Positions 9,301 through 16,595 of a DNA stretch of 47,609 bases are shown here, in pieces. Within the stretch, counting starts at the first letter, position 1; each line of letters starts with the position of its first letter. A program made the position numbers and the translations under genes. The stretch comes from Actinomycetota bacterium (GTDB lineage Bacteria; Actinomycetota; Actinomycetes; Nanopelagicales; Nanopelagicaceae). The stretch lies in assembly GCA_947380835.1 (NCBI GenBank), contig CANCSL010000003.1, positions 1 through 47,609 of the forward strand. Direction: 5' to 3'. Under the pieces are notes generated by a model. The model ran no database searches, was not told where the DNA came from, and was given only the letters and a program-made list of their open reading frames with translations.

Positions 9301-9816
9301 TTCGCTAGCGGCCGCCTTTGCTTCCTTATAAGCGCCCATCCGCAATCGAGTTTGAATTTCGCCACCGGGACAACCTGTAGTCGCAATGATCCCCCGTGCA
9401 TATTGAGAGAGAAGCTCGCGATCCATGCGGGGCTTGTAGTAATAACCTTCTAGCGAAGCTAAAGACGCCAATTTAAAAAGATTAGAAAGACCATCATTAT
9501 TCTCGGCGAGTAGCGTCATATGTGTGTAGGCGCCGCCACCTGAAACATCGTCTTCGCCACCGTCGGCCCACTTGACTCGCTTCTTATCAAATCGAGATTC
9601 TGGAGCAACATACGCTTCGATGCCAATAATCGGTTTTATGCCGGCTTTGATCGCCTGCTTGTTAAATTCAAAGGCACCAAAAACATTTCCATGATCGGTA
9701 ATTGCAATGGCAGGCATTTCCAACCGAGCAGCTTCGCGGACAAGTTCGCCCACGCGGGCAGCCCCATCGAGCATCGAATACTCGGTATGGACATGGAGGT
9801 GAACAAAGTCAGACAC
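6310..9816 (-). CDS. dnaE: DNA polymerase III alpha subunit (replicative, DnaE1 type)
   Basis: This is the main replicative polymerase. The 1168 residues run in the family order: N-terminal PHP domain, palm with catalytic Asp409 and Asp411 in MPDIDLDFDERR, fingers, helix-hairpin-helix region, and an OB fold (NIGGLITQIQRKVS). The PHP metal ligands are kept: His8, His10, Asp17, Asp41-His42 and Asp217/His219 in TNDLHY. In mycobacterial DnaE1 these make a proofreading 3'-5' exonuclease, so this enzyme probably proofreads itself. The start is GTG at 9814-9816 with no clear ribosome site. It lies 26 bases after rluD in the lspA-rluD-dnaE run. Confidence 0.96.
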   Translation of the reverse strand: MSDFVHLHVHTEYSMLDGAARVGELVREAARLEMPAIAITDHGNVFGAFEFNKQAIKAGIKPIIGIEAYVAPESRFDKKRVKWADGGEDDVSGGGAYTHMTLLAENNDGLSNLFKLASLASLEGYYYKPRMDRELLSQYARGIIATTGCPGGEIQTRLRMGAYKEAKAAASELRDIFGKENFFMEIMDHNIDVENRVKADLLKLGKELGLPLLATNDLHYTKHEDSVAHEALLCVQSGSTLADPKRFKFDNDEFYLKSASQMRQLFADLPESCDNTLLIAERCNITMREGENLLPRFTVPAGESEDSWLRKTSQLGLSERMQGDIPVHYQERLDYELEVMIKMGFPGYFLVVADLCSHAREVGIRVGPGRGSAAGSLVSYVLGITQLDPIHHGLLFERFLNPERISMPDIDLDFDERRRSEMIQYATTKYGEDRVAQIITYGTIKSKQALKDSTRVLGYPYAIGERLTKALPPSVMGKDISLAGVFDPQNDRYSEAGEFRSIYDSEVDAKRIVDTARGLEGLKRQWGVHAAGVILSKEPLLDVIPIHRREADGAIITQFDMGACESIGLLKMDFLGLRNLSVLDDCLINIKANRGETVDLATLTLDDPLTYQLLGRGDTLGVFQLDGGPMRALLRQMSPDSFQDISAVIALYRPGPMGVGAHTDYADRKNGRQKVDPIHPELEAPLQEILGDTYGLIVYQEQVMAIAQKVAGFSLGRADLLRKAMGKKNKDILDKEYVNFEVGMKENGFSKAAIDKLWETLIPFSDYAFNRAHSAGYGLVSYWTAYLKANFPAEYMAALLTSVRDDKDKSALYLNECRRMGIKVLPPDVNESQSDYTPLGVDIRFGLTAIRNVGENVVASITTNRQSKGRYTSFGDFLAKVDAQVCNKKTIESLIKAGAFDSLNHTRKGLTMVFLEAIDSVSETKRAEAIGQFDLFGTGHGEATTTISGVELDIPLGEWEKMLLLSYEREMLGLYVSDHPLFGVEHVLRAATDIPISQVADDGIAHDQIVNIGGLITQIQRKVSRQGTTWAIVTIEDLEGAIDVNFFSKVYETHAMNLVEDRVVVVRGRIDKREEAPRVSAIDMSMPDINQAPTGPLVITLETARCTPPVVDRMKEILRSHPGSREVHLRLEDGEKSMVMKLDDGLRITASPSLSADLKAILGPDCLV

Positions 9817-9842
9817 GGTTAGCGAGATTACTACTGGGTTGA

Positions 9843-10784
9843 CTAGCGGTGCTGGTTAGCGGCAAGAATGGCTAGCGAGCGTGTCAGATCTTCGGGGTAC
9901 TCGGAGAAGAATTCCAGACTTTCGCGAGTGATCGGGTGAGTAAAGCGCAATTCCCGAGCGTGTAACCACGGGCGATTTATCTGCAACCGCTCGGAGATCG
10001 TGTGATCGGCACCGTAGGTGAGATCTCCCACTAGCGGGTGGTGCAGCGCCGAAAAATGGACACGAATCTGGTGCGTGCGCCCCGTCTCAAGCTCGATCTC
10101 AAGAAGCGAGACGGCGGGAAAGAATTCCAGCGCTCGGTAATGCGTGATGCTGGGCTTGCCATCTGCAACAACAGCAAATCGGTAGTCCTCACGCGGATGA
10201 CGATCAATCGGGGCATCAATTGTGCCTTCGGTCGGATCCATGTGACCTTGTACCAGAGCGTGATAAACCTTAGTCACGGTGCGATCTCGAAACTGTTGCT
10301 TGAGATCTGAATAAGAAAGTTCATCTTTTGCAATAACCATTAAGCCAGTGGTGCCAACATCGAGGCGATGGACAATTCCCTGCCGCTCGGCTGCGCCACT
10401 CGTGGAGACGTTGTAACCACTGGCGATAATTCCACCAATGACGGTTGGGCCTTGCCATCCAGGACTGGGATGAGCTGCAACTCCAGCAGGTTTATCAATC
10501 ACGATGATGTGGTCATCGTTGTAAACGATTCCCATTCCCTCGAAGGGCGTAGCCTGCAAGGTGGGCTCGGCTTTCTGCGCGGGCATAAGAATCTCGATGA
10601 CATCTCCGGTGGAAACTCGATCGGATTTCATCATCGCTTTTTGCGAACGCTGAACTTCACCAGCATCAATCAGATTCACGATGGCAGAGCGAGAGAGGCC
10701 TAGAACGCGGGCTAGGGCGGCATCAATTCGCTCCTGATCCAAACCTTCGGGAATGGAAATTATCTTGAGGTCGCGTTGGCTCAT
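9843..10784 (-). CDS. rluD: 23S rRNA pseudouridine synthase, RluA/RluD family
   Basis: Enzymes of this family convert uridines of 23S rRNA (helix 69 for RluD) to pseudouridine. The 313-residue protein has an N-terminal S4 RNA-binding domain (about residues 14-65) and a catalytic domain with Asp142 in VHRLDVGTTGLMV. A good ribosome site (AAAGGAG) lies seven bases before the ATG. It follows lspA closely, a pairing common in bacteria. The exact uridines modified cannot be read from sequence; RluD rather than RluA/RluC is inferred from the S4 domain and the neighbour lspA. Confidence 0.88.
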   Translation of the reverse strand: MSQRDLKIISIPEGLDQERIDAALARVLGLSRSAIVNLIDAGEVQRSQKAMMKSDRVSTGDVIEILMPAQKAEPTLQATPFEGMGIVYNDDHIIVIDKPAGVAAHPSPGWQGPTVIGGIIASGYNVSTSGAAERQGIVHRLDVGTTGLMVIAKDELSYSDLKQQFRDRTVTKVYHALVQGHMDPTEGTIDAPIDRHPREDYRFAVVADGKPSITHYRALEFFPAVSLLEIELETGRTHQIRVHFSALHHPLVGDLTYGADHTISERLQINRPWLHARELRFTHPITRESLEFFSEYPEDLTRSLAILAANQHR

Positions 10785-10796
10785 GGGGTAACTCCT

Positions 10797-11249
10797 TTAA
10801 AACTGTGGCGGCGGAGCATCAGGACCGATGGGCTTGATATTTCGAACCGAAAGAATGACGACAATTATCGCTGACACAACAATAGAGGAATCGGCGACGT
10901 TGAATGTGGGCCAATGGGGCAGCTCAATCCAATCAACTACCTGACCCCTCAGAAAGCCGGGCGGGCGAAAGAGGCGATCTGAGAGGTTTCCGAGGATCCC
11001 CCCAAGCGCAATGCCCAGGGCCAGCGCCCAAAGCTTGTTCGTGACCTTGTTGCCGTAGTAAAAAATTAGCGCAACTGCACCGACGGCGAGCGCCGAGAGC
11101 CATACTGTCTTGGAGGTTGCGAAACTGAAAGCCGCCCCAGAATTGAACTGAAGATTGAATTGAAGAAATGAGCCAACGACCTTGACTGGATAATCCGGAA
11201 GGAAATGGATCGCAAGTTCTTTGGAAACATAATCTAGGAAGAAGACCAC
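10797..11249 (-). CDS. lspA: Lipoprotein signal peptidase, start codon uncertain
   Basis: LspA is the membrane aspartyl protease that cuts lipoprotein signal peptides after lipidation. Both catalytic aspartates are seen, Asp91 in GNLSDR and Asp120 in FNVADS, counted from the GTG at 11247-11249. Three later membrane helices are clear. The GTG start would cut off most of helix one. The same frame stays open upstream to a stop at 11322-11324 and reads RRIALLAFV just before the GTG, which looks like the true N-terminus, yet it contains no ATG, GTG or TTG. Either a rare start codon is used or the helix is short. A GGAGG lies 18 bases before the GTG. Confidence 0.85.
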   Translation of the reverse strand: MVFFLDYVSKELAIHFLPDYPVKVVGSFLQFNLQFNSGAAFSFATSKTVWLSALAVGAVALIFYYGNKVTNKLWALALGIALGGILGNLSDRLFRPPGFLRGQVVDWIELPHWPTFNVADSSIVVSAIIVVILSVRNIKPIGPDAPPPQF

Positions 11250-11299
11250 GAAGGCTAAAAGCGCGATCCTCCGCTGGGCGACCGGTTGAGATGGCGGAG

Positions 11300-12211
11300 T
11301 TAGCGTCGCTCTTCCTTTTGCTTACAGGACATGCAGAGAGTGGCGCGAGGAAAGACTTGGAGACGTTCCTTGCCGACGGAATTTCCGCATTCTTCACAAC
11401 GTCCATAGGTCCGGCCATCAATGCGCTCTAAGGCACGCTCCGTTTGAAGAACCATATCTCGAGCGTTGTAGACCAATGACATTTCATGTTCGCGTTCAAA
11501 TGTCTTAGTTCCAGCATCGGCTTGATCGTCACCGGCACCGACGCCAGCTGAACTGATCAAATCGTCCATTTCGCCTTCGGCTTCCAATAATTCTTTTTGC
11601 AGACGGATGAGATCCTTCGCAAGCTCGACCCGAATCGCCTTCAACTCGGCAGCGCTCCAAGGATCTTCGCTGACATTGACAACCAGCGGTGCAGGGGCAG
11701 ATTTGATGGGCTTGAGTACCGATTTTTTGTGAGACTTCGCTGGACGTGGTGGTGGTGGCATCACTAAGCGACGCTCTTCGATGACCGGTTCTGGACCGAC
11801 ATTTGCCTCGTGGGGGGTCACGGTAATAGTCGTGGAATCACCCGTGGTTGTGCTCTGCAATTTTGCCGGGAATGGCTTGGCCGGCGCCTTCTTGGCCACC
11901 TTTGCCAGCGTTGGCTTCACAATGTTAGGTGAGCGAACTGCCGCCGCCTTTTTTACCGGCGCTTTCGCGGCCTCGGTCTTGGCTGGGGATTTGGCAGTGC
12001 TTTTCGGAGCGGGTGCAGCTTTTTTCACGGGTGCAGCTTTTTTCACAGGGGTCGCTTTCTTAGGTGGCGTAACTTTTTTGGCGGCTGGGCTTTTCGGTTT
12101 TGTCACAGCAGATGTTGTTGACTTGCTGGCAACGACCTTTTTTCCCGCCACAGCTTTTTTAGCAGCGAGAGATGCCGCTTGAACTGCGGTTTTGGCCTTT
12201 TTCATCACCAT
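11300..12211 (-). CDS. TraR/DksA zinc-finger protein with a histone-H1-like N-terminal tail
   Basis: The 303-residue protein has two parts. Residues 1 to about 130 are a Lys/Ala/Pro-rich tail with repeats such as VKKAAP, like histone H1 tails and able to bind nucleic acid. The C-terminus is a DksA/TraR-type domain with a coiled-coil-like segment and a four-cysteine zinc finger (Cys272, Cys275, Cys293, Cys296; CEECG and CMSC). DksA proteins act on RNA polymerase; that role here is inference. The ATG at 12209-12211 is chosen over an earlier in-frame start because GGAGG lies seven bases before it. It sits between lspA and ileS, as recalled for Streptomyces. Confidence 0.85.
   Translation of the reverse strand: MVMKKAKTAVQAASLAAKKAVAGKKVVASKSTTSAVTKPKSPAAKKVTPPKKATPVKKAAPVKKAAPAPKSTAKSPAKTEAAKAPVKKAAAVRSPNIVKPTLAKVAKKAPAKPFPAKLQSTTTGDSTTITVTPHEANVGPEPVIEERRLVMPPPPRPAKSHKKSVLKPIKSAPAPLVVNVSEDPWSAAELKAIRVELAKDLIRLQKELLEAEGEMDDLISSAGVGAGDDQADAGTKTFEREHEMSLVYNARDMVLQTERALERIDGRTYGRCEECGNSVGKERLQVFPRATLCMSCKQKEERR
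12011..12046. repeat. Perfect 18-bp tandem repeat, two copies
   Basis: Bases 12011-12028 and 12029-12046 are identical (gggtgcagcttttttcac). They lie inside the TraR/DksA gene and encode two VKKAAP units; a diverged third copy follows on the right. The unit is in frame, so slippage would change the tail length by six residues without breaking the gene. Confidence 0.9.
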
Positions 12212-12344
12212 AAGAGATCCTCCAGTGCGAACGGCACAGGTTAGAACTAATGTGGGGCGAACGCCAATTAGACCCACCTTCTGGCTTCCTCAATTCTGAG
12301 AGCCGTCCTGTAGCCAGGCCTTGCTAGACTTGGAGCACTTACGT

Positions 12345-12590
12345 CACAGGCAGCGACGGGATATCACCCCCGAGCCGCTGGAAGAGCCGAGATTTTTGCG
12401 GGGTAGAACCAGCCGTGAGGGCACCAACGAAAAGCGGTTTTGAGCGCGTGGCCACCCGGCCCGCCCAAAACAAGGCGGGTGGTACCGCGGCCGAGCAGGA
12501 CCAGGGCCGTCCCTCCAATTCAGTCATTGTTGTCGCAAGCGCCGTTATGGCCGCGTTCGGCAATTGGTTACAGAGTTGAGGGAGATTTAC
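12345..12590 (+). promoter_or_regulatory. T-box leader of ileS, translational type with ultrashort Stem I
   Basis: The T-box core GGGTGGTACCGCGG is at 12477-12490, with UGGU (12480-12483) as the bulge that pairs with the tRNA acceptor end. It follows a stem CCCGCC/GGCGGG. Upstream, CAGCG/CGCTG (12351-12355 and 12376-12380) closes a small stem whose loop holds ATC (12363-12365), an isoleucine specifier. There is no terminator. Instead TCCCTC (12510-12515) can pair with the ileS ribosome site GAGGGA (12578-12583), and CCAATT with AATTGG nearby. This fits the actinobacterial ileS class in which uncharged tRNA-Ile frees the ribosome site. TAGACT at 12325-12330 could be the -10 box. The rest of the gap (12212-12344) shows nothing else. 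Confidence 0.9.
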
Positions 12591-15500
12591 ATGTCGACAC
12601 CTACGTCTATACCGAAGGCGCTTTCGCCGCAGATCGATCTGCCGCAAACCGAGCACCGCATCCTCTCCTTCTGGGATCAATCCAACATTTTTGAAAAGTC
12701 GGTCGCTGCCCGAGAAGGCGCCACTTCTTGGAATTTCTTTGAAGGCCCGCCAACTGCCAACGGCAAGCCCGGCACCCACCATATTGAAGCTCGCGTTTTT
12801 AAGGATCTCTTTCCGCGCTACCAAACCATGAAGGGCCATCAAGTAATCCGCAAAGCTGGTTGGGATTGCCATGGCCTACCTGTTGAAATTGCCGTAGAAA
12901 AAGAATTGGGATTCACGGGCAAGGGCGATATCGAAAAATTTGGAATTGCAGCCTTCAATGATCGTTGTCGCGAATCCGTGCAACGTCACGTTGGCGAATT
13001 TACAACTATGACTCGGCGTATGGGTTTTTGGGTTGACTTCGATCAGGCTTACTGGACTATGTCTCCCGAATACATCGAGAGCGTTTGGTGGTCACTCCAA
13101 CAAATCTGGAAGAAAGGCTTGTTGGTTCAAGATCATCGCGTTGCTCCTTACTGCCCGCGATGCGGAACTGGTTTATCCGATCACGAATTAGCGCAGGGCT
13201 ATGAGACCGTAACCGATCCTTCGGTCTATGTTCGTTTCCCAGCCACCTCTGGCAAGTTAGCCGAACTAGGCGCTTCGCTCTTGGTCTGGACGACTACTCC
13301 CTGGACGTTGGTCTCCAATACCGCCATCGCCGTGAATCCAAAGGTCACCTATGTCGTTGTTGAAGTTCCAACGAAAAATGGCGACGGAGAGATCACTGGT
13401 TCTGAAAAGTTGGTCATTGCAGAAAATCTGATCTCTGTGCTGGGAGAAGATTTGCCGGTTCTGGCAACCTTCACTGGCTCCGAACTTGAACGCGTCACCT
13501 ACCAACGTCCCTTCGATTTGGTAGATATCCCCGATGCGCATTTTGTTGTTCTCGCTGACTACGTCACCATCGAAGACGGAACAGGTCTAGTTCATCAAGC
13601 GCCAGCATTTGGTGCCGATGATTTAAGCATCTGCAGAAGTTATGGCCTGCCGGTTGTAAATCCGGTGGCGCCCGATGGAACCTTCCTTGCCGGAATCGAT
13701 CTCGTAGGCGGACTCTTCTTTAAAGATGCCGACAAAGTGCTCATCCGAGATTTGAAAGCCCGGGGCTTGATGTTTCGGCACACGCAGTATGAACACTCCT
13801 ATCCACATTGCTGGCGCTGTCACACCGTACTTATCTATTACGCACAACCCTCTTGGTACATCCGCACAACCGCTATTAAAGATGCCCTCTTGCGCGAAAA
13901 TCAAAAAACAAATTGGCATCCGGAGACCATCAAGAATGGGCGTTTCGGCGATTGGCTCAATAACAATATCGACTGGGCGGTCTCTCGCAATCGATACTGG
14001 GGTACTCCCCTACCAATCTGGCGTTGTGAAAACGGACATGATTATTGTGTTGGATCATTGGCAGAACTTGGTTCTCTAGCCAACCAGGAATTAACAGCGA
14101 GCGATCCGCATCGACCATTTGTGGATGACATAACTTTTCCATGCCTTGAATGTGCAGCTCCCATGAAGCGCGTTAACGAAGTCATTGATTGCTGGTACGA
14201 CTCTGGCGCAATGCCCTTTGCACAATGGGGCTATCCTCATAAAGAAGGTTCAGCCGAACAATTCAATAACGCCTACCCTGCAGATTTCATCGCCGAAGCC
14301 ATCGATCAAACCCGCGGATGGTTTTATACCTTGATGACCATCGGAACTTTAGTTTTTGATCAGAGTTCATATGAGACGGTTCTCTGCTTGGGCCATATTT
14401 TGGATAAAGATGGTCGAAAGATGAGTAAGCATTTGGGGAATGTGCTCGAACCTGTTCCACTCATGGATCAACATGGCGCGGACGCAGTTCGCTGGTTTAT
14501 GTTGGCTGCTGGATCTCCTTGGAGCTCTCGCCGAGTTGGACACGATGCCATCTCTGATGTGGTTCGAAAAACTCTCCTCACGTACTGGAATACCGTCTCA
14601 TTCTTCTCGCTCTATGCTCATGCATCGGATTTTGAATTTGGAGCGGCCGAATACACGCCATCAACTCTAGATCGTTGGATCATTTCAGAGCTCAATCTCC
14701 TTATCGCCGGGGTGGACTCGGCGCTGGGCGCATATGATTCTCAAGAAGCCGGACGAGTACTTGCTAGCTTCATCGACGATCTTTCGAATTGGTATGTACG
14801 CAGATCTCGTCGGCGATTCTGGGATGGCGACGCTGCTGCGCTTTCTACTCTTTACATCTGCATCCGCGAGCTCACGAAATTAATGGCTCCGATGGTGCCC
14901 TTCATTACGGAGCACGTATGGCAAGAGCTTGTGCGAGTTGTCGAACCCGAGATTGTGGAATCCGTTCACTTGGCCGATTTTCCGCTCTCCTTTGACTCTC
15001 AGATCGATCGCCAACTCTCCAACTCGGTTCAGCTTTCCAGAAGGTTGGTAGAACTAGGGCGTGCGGCGAGGGCTGAATCCAAAATCAAAATTCGCCAGCC
15101 CCTCAGTCGAGCTCTCGTATCCGCCCTTGATTGGGAGAAGATGGATGGAGAGATCCGATCACACATTGCCGACGAGCTCAACGTTCTATCCCTCGACGAA
15201 CTCTCCACCGCTGGTTCCGACCTAGTGGAAGTATCGATCAAGGCGAATTTCCGCACTATCGGAGCGCGCTATGGCGCTTCAGTTCAGCAGATCGCCGCGG
15301 CAATTCATAGCGCCAATGCTGCCGAATTAGTAGCGACGATTCGTAGAGAAGGTCTTGCCAAGCTTGCCTTTGGTGACGGTTCGCAGATTGCTGAAGTGGT
15401 GCATGACGACCTCATCATCACCGAAACTCCAAAGGAAGGTTGGTCTGTAGCCAGCCATTCCGGCGAAAGCGTGGCATTGGATCTAGAGCTAAACCACGAA

Positions 15501-15746
15501 CTCATTCAGGCAGGATTGGTGCGAGAGGTAATTCGTGCGATCCAAGAGGAGCGCAAGAATTCGGGATTCGATATCAGCGACCGCATCTCGGTAACCTGGA
15601 ATGCGCCGATGTTGTTGGCCGAAGCCATCACGAACTCGGTCGAAGCGATTTCCGATGAAGTACTTGCTCTGGAATTCAAGCGCGACTCGGAGCAGCCATT
15701 TGGAAGTAACGAGCTTGAACTCTTCCTACAACTGACCAAGAACTAG
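12591..15746 (+). CDS. ileS: Isoleucyl-tRNA synthetase, eukaryote-like type
   Basis: IleS charges tRNA-Ile and edits mischarged valine. The 1051-residue protein has the HIGH-like motif GTHHIE (61-66), the KMSKS loop KMSKH (610-614), an editing domain with WTTTPWTL, and a C-terminal anticodon-binding region. Length and the THH form of the motif match the eukaryote-like class, which is usually mupirocin-resistant; that trait is inferred. A TTG nine codons earlier is in frame, but the ATG at 12591 follows GAGGGAG by six bases and is preferred. It is the only plus-strand gene in the left 39 kb and is controlled by the T-box before it. Confidence 0.96.
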   Translation: MSTPTSIPKALSPQIDLPQTEHRILSFWDQSNIFEKSVAAREGATSWNFFEGPPTANGKPGTHHIEARVFKDLFPRYQTMKGHQVIRKAGWDCHGLPVEIAVEKELGFTGKGDIEKFGIAAFNDRCRESVQRHVGEFTTMTRRMGFWVDFDQAYWTMSPEYIESVWWSLQQIWKKGLLVQDHRVAPYCPRCGTGLSDHELAQGYETVTDPSVYVRFPATSGKLAELGASLLVWTTTPWTLVSNTAIAVNPKVTYVVVEVPTKNGDGEITGSEKLVIAENLISVLGEDLPVLATFTGSELERVTYQRPFDLVDIPDAHFVVLADYVTIEDGTGLVHQAPAFGADDLSICRSYGLPVVNPVAPDGTFLAGIDLVGGLFFKDADKVLIRDLKARGLMFRHTQYEHSYPHCWRCHTVLIYYAQPSWYIRTTAIKDALLRENQKTNWHPETIKNGRFGDWLNNNIDWAVSRNRYWGTPLPIWRCENGHDYCVGSLAELGSLANQELTASDPHRPFVDDITFPCLECAAPMKRVNEVIDCWYDSGAMPFAQWGYPHKEGSAEQFNNAYPADFIAEAIDQTRGWFYTLMTIGTLVFDQSSYETVLCLGHILDKDGRKMSKHLGNVLEPVPLMDQHGADAVRWFMLAAGSPWSSRRVGHDAISDVVRKTLLTYWNTVSFFSLYAHASDFEFGAAEYTPSTLDRWIISELNLLIAGVDSALGAYDSQEAGRVLASFIDDLSNWYVRRSRRRFWDGDAAALSTLYICIRELTKLMAPMVPFITEHVWQELVRVVEPEIVESVHLADFPLSFDSQIDRQLSNSVQLSRRLVELGRAARAESKIKIRQPLSRALVSALDWEKMDGEIRSHIADELNVLSLDELSTAGSDLVEVSIKANFRTIGARYGASVQQIAAAIHSANAAELVATIRREGLAKLAFGDGSQIAEVVHDDLIITETPKEGWSVASHSGESVALDLELNHELIQAGLVREVIRAIQEERKNSGFDISDRISVTWNAPMLLAEAITNSVEAISDEVLALEFKRDSEQPFGSNELELFLQLTKN

Positions 15747-15753
15747 CAACTAC

Positions 15754-15791
15754 AAAAAAACGTCTGGGTGAATTAAGGGATCATCCAGACG
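15754..15791 (-). terminator. Intrinsic terminator closing the division cluster
   Basis: On the minus strand CGTCTGG (15785-15791) and CCAGACG (15761-15767) form a 7-bp stem with a 17-base loop, followed at once by seven T (15754-15760). The left arm overlaps the end of yggT. The T tract is on the yggT side only, so this ends the minus-strand transcript rather than ileS. Confidence 0.75.
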
Positions 15792-16057
15792 AGACGATCC
15801 AGCAGTTGAATGGCGAAGAAAATAACGATGAAGGACAGATCGAGATTGACAGAGCCAATTCGCAACGGCGGAACAAACCTGCGCACAAATCTCAAAGGCG
15901 GATCAGTAATAGAAAAAACCAGATCCGCAATGGCGAGAACAATGCCCCGTGGACGCCAATTTCTTGCAAACATTCTGATGTAATCCAAAATCAGGCGAGC
16001 AAAAAGGCAGAGCAAAAAGATTTGAATAATTGCAGAAAGAATTTTACCGATTGTCAT
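15773..16057 (-). CDS. YggT-family membrane protein
   Basis: This 94-residue protein has two hydrophobic helices (about 6-30 and 72-92) joined by a loop with the family signature SITDPPLRFVRRFVPP. YggT proteins sit beside sepF in many Gram-positive division clusters and are thought to be tied to the envelope or cell division, but the biochemical role is unknown. It follows sepF by 28 bases and is the last gene of the cluster. In most Actinobacteria divIVA comes next; here the transcript ends and ileS lies opposite. Confidence 0.85.
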   Translation of the reverse strand: MTIGKILSAIIQIFLLCLFARLILDYIRMFARNWRPRGIVLAIADLVFSITDPPLRFVRRFVPPLRIGSVNLDLSFIVIFFAIQLLDRLVWMIP

Positions 16058-16085
16058 AAGTGAGTTGCTTTACTTAATGGTGCGA

Positions 16086-16574
16086 TCAGCTTTGGTTGAA
16101 AAAACTGGCCTCAGCGGCTGCAGCTTTATCTTCCACACTGACCATCACATTGGGTGGGGTGAGCAAAAATACTTTTGATGTTACGCGCTCGATACTTCCG
16201 TGGTGGCCGAAGACCAAGCCAGAAGCGAAATCTACTAAGCGCTTGCGCTCGGACTCTTCCATATCGCTGAGGTTCATGATGACTGGCTGACCTTCACGAT
16301 AATGCTCGCCGATATTTCTGGCCTCGTTATAAAAACGTGGATGAATGGTGATGATGCGATCCATGATGGGAAGCTCGCGTTGCTCTGCAACTGCGGCCGG
16401 ACGAACCGGGCTGGAAGGAACTGACGTCACATTTGATTGCGCCCAACTTGGGGTTACAGCGGTGACGGGACGTACGCTTCGACGAGGCTCAGCCACAATT
16501 GCCGGAGCAAGATCCATCTCCTCTTCTTCAACCAAACCGAGGAAACCTGCCATCTTCTTAAACGCATTAGCCAT
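16086..16574 (-). CDS. sepF: Cell division protein SepF
   Basis: SepF anchors FtsZ to the membrane through an amphipathic N-terminal helix and polymerises at the septum. The 162-residue protein has that helix (MANAFKKMAGFLGLVEEEE), a variable Pro/Ser-rich linker, and the conserved globular domain from about residue 68 (RIITIHPRFYNEA, PVIMNLSDM, DFASGLVFG). Actinobacteria lack FtsA, so SepF is expected to be the main FtsZ anchor. FtsZ in this window ends in the tail DVPDFMK that SepF binds in related species. It lies 21 bases after yggS. Confidence 0.95.
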   Translation of the reverse strand: MANAFKKMAGFLGLVEEEEMDLAPAIVAEPRRSVRPVTAVTPSWAQSNVTSVPSSPVRPAAVAEQRELPIMDRIITIHPRFYNEARNIGEHYREGQPVIMNLSDMEESERKRLVDFASGLVFGHHGSIERVTSKVFLLTPPNVMVSVEDKAAAAEASFFNQS

Positions 16575-16595
16575 ACGTAAATCTTAAGTGAAGGG

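Noticed and set aside
11303..11324. Programmed -1 frameshift fusing the zinc-finger protein to LspA
   Set aside because: The shift would be -1 around CAAAAGG, which is not a standard slippery heptamer, and no downstream stimulatory hairpin was seen. Kept only as one option in the lspA finding.
10933..11421. Open frame of 162 codons crossing the lspA and zinc-finger genes on the same strand
   Set aside because: It is an alternate frame of two genes with strong family signatures; its translation is low-complexity and unlike any known protein.
12339..12872. Open frame of 177 codons on the minus strand over the ileS leader and start
   Set aside because: It is antisense to a clear T-box and to the conserved N-terminus of IleS; the translation resembles no protein family.
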